Positions 62,233-64,000 of a DNA stretch of 64,000 nucleotides are shown one piece after another. A model generated the notes under the pieces. It ran no database searches. It saw nothing but the letters and a program-made list of their open reading frames with translations, and was not told where the DNA came from. A program made the position numbers and the translations under genes. Origin of the DNA: Desertivirga xinjiangensis (GTDB lineage: Bacteria > Bacteroidota > Bacteroidia > Sphingobacteriales > Sphingobacteriaceae). The number at the start of each line of letters is the position of its first letter. The first letter of the stretch is position 1. Where the stretch lies: positions 620,001-684,000 of the forward strand of contig NZ_JAFMZP010000002.1 in assembly GCF_024436435.1 (NCBI RefSeq). The letters run 5' to 3'.

Positions 62233-62347
62233 TTGTAATCTAACCCATTCCTGATTAGAAGGAGAATGTTTATCTTTAAGATATATATAGAGGACCAGTA
62301 ATCTCTTATAACCGGCTCTCTCTTAATTGTAATTCATTTTTAGCTTT

Positions 62348-63028
62348 ATGAAATGGACTTTTGTAATTCAGCAGAAGCTTAAAGTAGCTTCGTTGCTGGC
62401 CGGTGTAATGTTGATGGTGGTTCTGTTCAATCTAATCGAGCGAAAGAATATTGCTGAAATGAACCGTTCAGTTACTTCTATCTATAATGACCGGTTGGTT
62501 CCGGCTACCGGCATCTTTTATCTTACCGATAATTTATATAGCAAAAGGTTCCTGCTTGAAAAGTTTCTTTCTTCGGGCAGCCAGGACATAAAGGCCCTGA
62601 GGTTAAGTCTGGCAGTTCATGACCAGAATATAAAACTCCTTATCAATCAGTTTGAGAAAACTTATATGGTTGATAAAGAGCTGACTTTTTTGAACGAGTT
62701 TAAGCAAAAGGTGACCAGTTATACCCGGATAGAAGAGCAAATACTTTTGCTGGCTGAAAACCATTCGAAAAGGGAAGCCCTTGCTTTATATGATACACAA
62801 GGCAAAAGCTCACTTATCTCCACTGTTCAAAAGTTATCTGAACTTACGAAAATTCAGACAACGGTTGGAGGAGAACTATTAAATAATACCAAAAGAATAC
62901 TAGCCACGTCTGACCTTTTATCGCATCTTCAGATGGCTCTGGCGATTGGAATTGGCCTGGTAATTGTTTCCTTGATTACTGCTTCCAAGGCCGTTACTCA
63001 TACAGAAAAGAATTTCCACTTGAATTGA
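62348..63028 (+). CDS. MCP-type four-helix-bundle sensor stub
   Basis: The 226-residue protein has two membrane helices (LKVASLLAGVMLMVVLFNLI near residue 12, LQMALAIGIGLVIVSLITA near 196) flanking a periplasmic four-helix bundle (4HB_MCP_1 type). The family opening is RKNIAEMNRSVTSIYNDRLVPATGIFYLTDNLYSKRFLLEKFL. It ends soon after the second helix, with no HAMP or methyl-accepting domain. A real stand-alone sensor in this phylum is possible, since related short forms exist; truncation of a longer gene is the other option. Nothing downstream looks like a lost signalling domain. Confidence 0.8.
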   Translation: MKWTFVIQQKLKVASLLAGVMLMVVLFNLIERKNIAEMNRSVTSIYNDRLVPATGIFYLTDNLYSKRFLLEKFLSSGSQDIKALRLSLAVHDQNIKLLINQFEKTYMVDKELTFLNEFKQKVTSYTRIEEQILLLAENHSKREALALYDTQGKSSLISTVQKLSELTKIQTTVGGELLNNTKRILATSDLLSHLQMALAIGIGLVIVSLITASKAVTHTEKNFHLN

Positions 63029-63222
63029 GCTCTTTGCTAACATTTAATTACTTTAGCGAAATTTCTTGCATCTCAAAAGAATTGTATTCAGTGCTATAAT
63101 GGCTTTTTTTTGTTTGTGAAAACAGAACCAGCTGTTGCCCGTTAAAATTTATCGGATGCATTTACCATTTGCGGCTTGTGGATATTTTATAATGTTCGGA
63201 AGCCGACCTATTTTTTTATATT

Positions 63223-63720
63223 ATGAAGATTCAACCCAACAGCGTAGTGGCGCTTACGTACGATTTGTACACCACCGAAGATGGTCAGGAAGTTTTTGTC
63301 GAGAAAGCTTCAGAAGAACAACCTCTTGTGTTCCTGTACGGAGTAGGCATGATGTTGCCAAAATTTGAGGAAAATTTATCCGGACTAGCTGCAGGTGATA
63401 GCTATGATTTCCATCTGTCTGCCATAGATGCTTATGGTGAAAAAGATGCGAATGCTGTTGCTGAACTTGGCATAGAAATGTTCCAGGGAGCAGATCTACC
63501 GGAAGTTGATGCTGTGTTACCTTTACAGGATAACCATGGCAATCAGTTTCGCGCACGGGTGACCAACGTGTCTGACACCAATGTTACTGTTGATTTGAAT
63601 CACCCTATGGCAGGTCAGGACCTGCATTTCAAGGGGCAGATCTTAAACGTTCGCGAAGCGACGAAAGATGAATTGGCACATGGTCATGCTCATGGTGCTG
63701 ATGGCCATTCAGGACACTAA
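63223..63720 (+). CDS. FKBP-type peptidyl-prolyl isomerase, SlyD-like
   Basis: The 165-residue protein has the SlyD arrangement: an FKBP part (VVALTYDLYTTEDGQEVFVEKASEEQPLVFLYGVGMMLPKFEENLSGLAAGDSYDF), an insert-in-flap domain (GADLPEVDAVLPLQDNHGNQFRARVTNVSDTNVTVDLNHPMAGQDLHFKGQIL) and a His-rich tail (HGHAHGADGHSGH). It folds proteins by proline isomerisation; the tail can bind nickel or other metals in SlyD. A strong terminator follows. Confidence 0.94.
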   Translation: MKIQPNSVVALTYDLYTTEDGQEVFVEKASEEQPLVFLYGVGMMLPKFEENLSGLAAGDSYDFHLSAIDAYGEKDANAVAELGIEMFQGADLPEVDAVLPLQDNHGNQFRARVTNVSDTNVTVDLNHPMAGQDLHFKGQILNVREATKDELAHGHAHGADGHSGH

Positions 63721-63727
63721 GAGTAAT

Positions 63728-63760
63728 AAAAAAAGCGTCGTTTGACCAACGGCGCTTTTT
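63728..63760. terminator. Intrinsic terminator, bidirectional
   Basis: Nine-pair stem (AGCGTCGTT / AACGGCGCT, one T-G pair) with a 5-base loop between A-rich and T-rich flanks. It separates the SlyD-like gene from the convergent DUF481 gene. Confidence 0.8.
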
Positions 63761-63765
63761 GCGCT

Positions 63766-64000
63766 TTAGAAATACCTTTCTGCTTTAAACCCGTAGGTGA
63801 GGATCAGGTTCTCACTCCTCGTTTTTGTTAATTTATTATATTTAAGTGAAGTATTAAGGGATAGGTATTTATTAAGTATCACCGAAAATCCGGAGCTGGT
63901 ACTTATAATATAATCATCCTTGTAATTTAGTGAGTTCTGTAAGAATCCGGTACCGTCCAGGACAATAATTTTCTTTATTGAATATTTAAAAAATACTCGT
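63766..64000 (-). CDS. DUF481-like outer membrane protein, C-terminal part only
   Basis: The frame enters from the right edge and ends at TAA (63766-63768), giving 77 visible residues. The strands are FLQNSLNYKDDYIISTSSGFSVILNKYLSLNTSLKYNKLTKTRSENLILTYGFKAERYF, with the alternating pattern and closing aromatic of an outer membrane barrel. The middle matches DUF481 proteins. The N-terminus lies outside the window. It converges with the SlyD-like gene. Confidence 0.7.
   Translation of the reverse strand, partial: RVFFKYSIKKIIVLDGTGFLQNSLNYKDDYIISTSSGFSVILNKYLSLNTSLKYNKLTKTRSENLILTYGFKAERYF

Noticed and set aside
1-64000. CRISPR arrays, prophage, IS transposase, tRNA or rRNA genes
   Set aside because: No regularly spaced repeats, phage structural genes, transposase motifs, tRNA cloverleaf or rRNA-like sequence were noticed by eye; tRNAscan and Infernal would be decisive.

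Overview
The window looks like ordinary chromosome from a Bacteroidota bacterium, most likely a member of the Sphingobacteriaceae (Pedobacter/Mucilaginibacter-like). Evidence from the sequence: two proteins end in type IX secretion (T9SS) sorting domains and one sits beside a PorP/SprF partner. There is a TonB-dependent receptor with a carboxypeptidase-like N-terminal domain and a cysteine-rich DUF6660-type neighbour. The bifunctional-style 'alternative' GlmU, type B L31, a UMF1-family MFS transporter and CcmC/CcmD homologues all have Bacteroidota character. Several intergenic regions carry the Bacteroidota -7 box TAnnTTTG. Names rest on reading motifs and family resemblance; no database search was run.

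Layout. 1-4.3 kb: edge of a DinB/BstA-like gene, a collapsed TetR/AarF(UbiB) locus, an acyl-CoA desaturase and a T9SS-secreted repeat protein. 4.3-10.4 kb: YceI diverging from an HxlR regulator, a class A penicillin-binding protein, a nucleotidyltransferase-metallophosphoesterase pair, and DUF1905/YdeI and SRPBCC proteins. 10.4-15.8 kb: small proteins, a DUF6660/TonB receptor pair separated by a repeat island, a LacI regulator and more small proteins. 15.8-19.5 kb: ergothioneine genes egtB-egtD and a MATE exporter. 19.5-24.1 kb: tex, a small gene, and a group IIC-type intron inserted right after that gene's terminator. 24.3-32.9 kb: dihaem cytochrome c, YigZ, small secreted, HEAT and SRPBCC proteins, a UMF1 transporter and a LutA-like Fe-S protein. 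33.2-35.7 kb: 5-oxoprolinase genes pxpB-pxpC-pxpA. 36.6-43.1 kb: PorP/SprF plus an 1813-residue PKD-domain T9SS type B protein. 43.2-49.8 kb: DinB-like protein, a five-PAS histidine kinase, methylglyoxal synthase, a SpmA/SpmB-type nucleoside-recognition protein and a GH105-like lipoprotein. 49.9-52.9 kb: CcmC, CcmD, glutamate dehydrogenase and a DUF2383 protein. 53.0-57.9 kb: a housekeeping run rpmE2, glmU-like, tpiA, prmA, mpl and an XRE regulator. 58-64 kb: GNAT-like protein, a small acidic protein, ScpB, a metallophosphoesterase, small proteins, an MCP-type sensor stub, an FKBP-type isomerase, and the edge of a DUF481 protein.

No CRISPR array, prophage, rRNA or tRNA was seen, and no clearly novel multi-gene defence or biosynthetic system. 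The most interesting features are non-coding or degenerate. They are the TetR-AarF deletion scar, a dispersed family of long GC-rich palindromes between genes, two mosaic repeat islands sharing modules, the terminator-targeted intron, and two orphan terminator hairpins with a shared downstream motif that may mark small RNAs.
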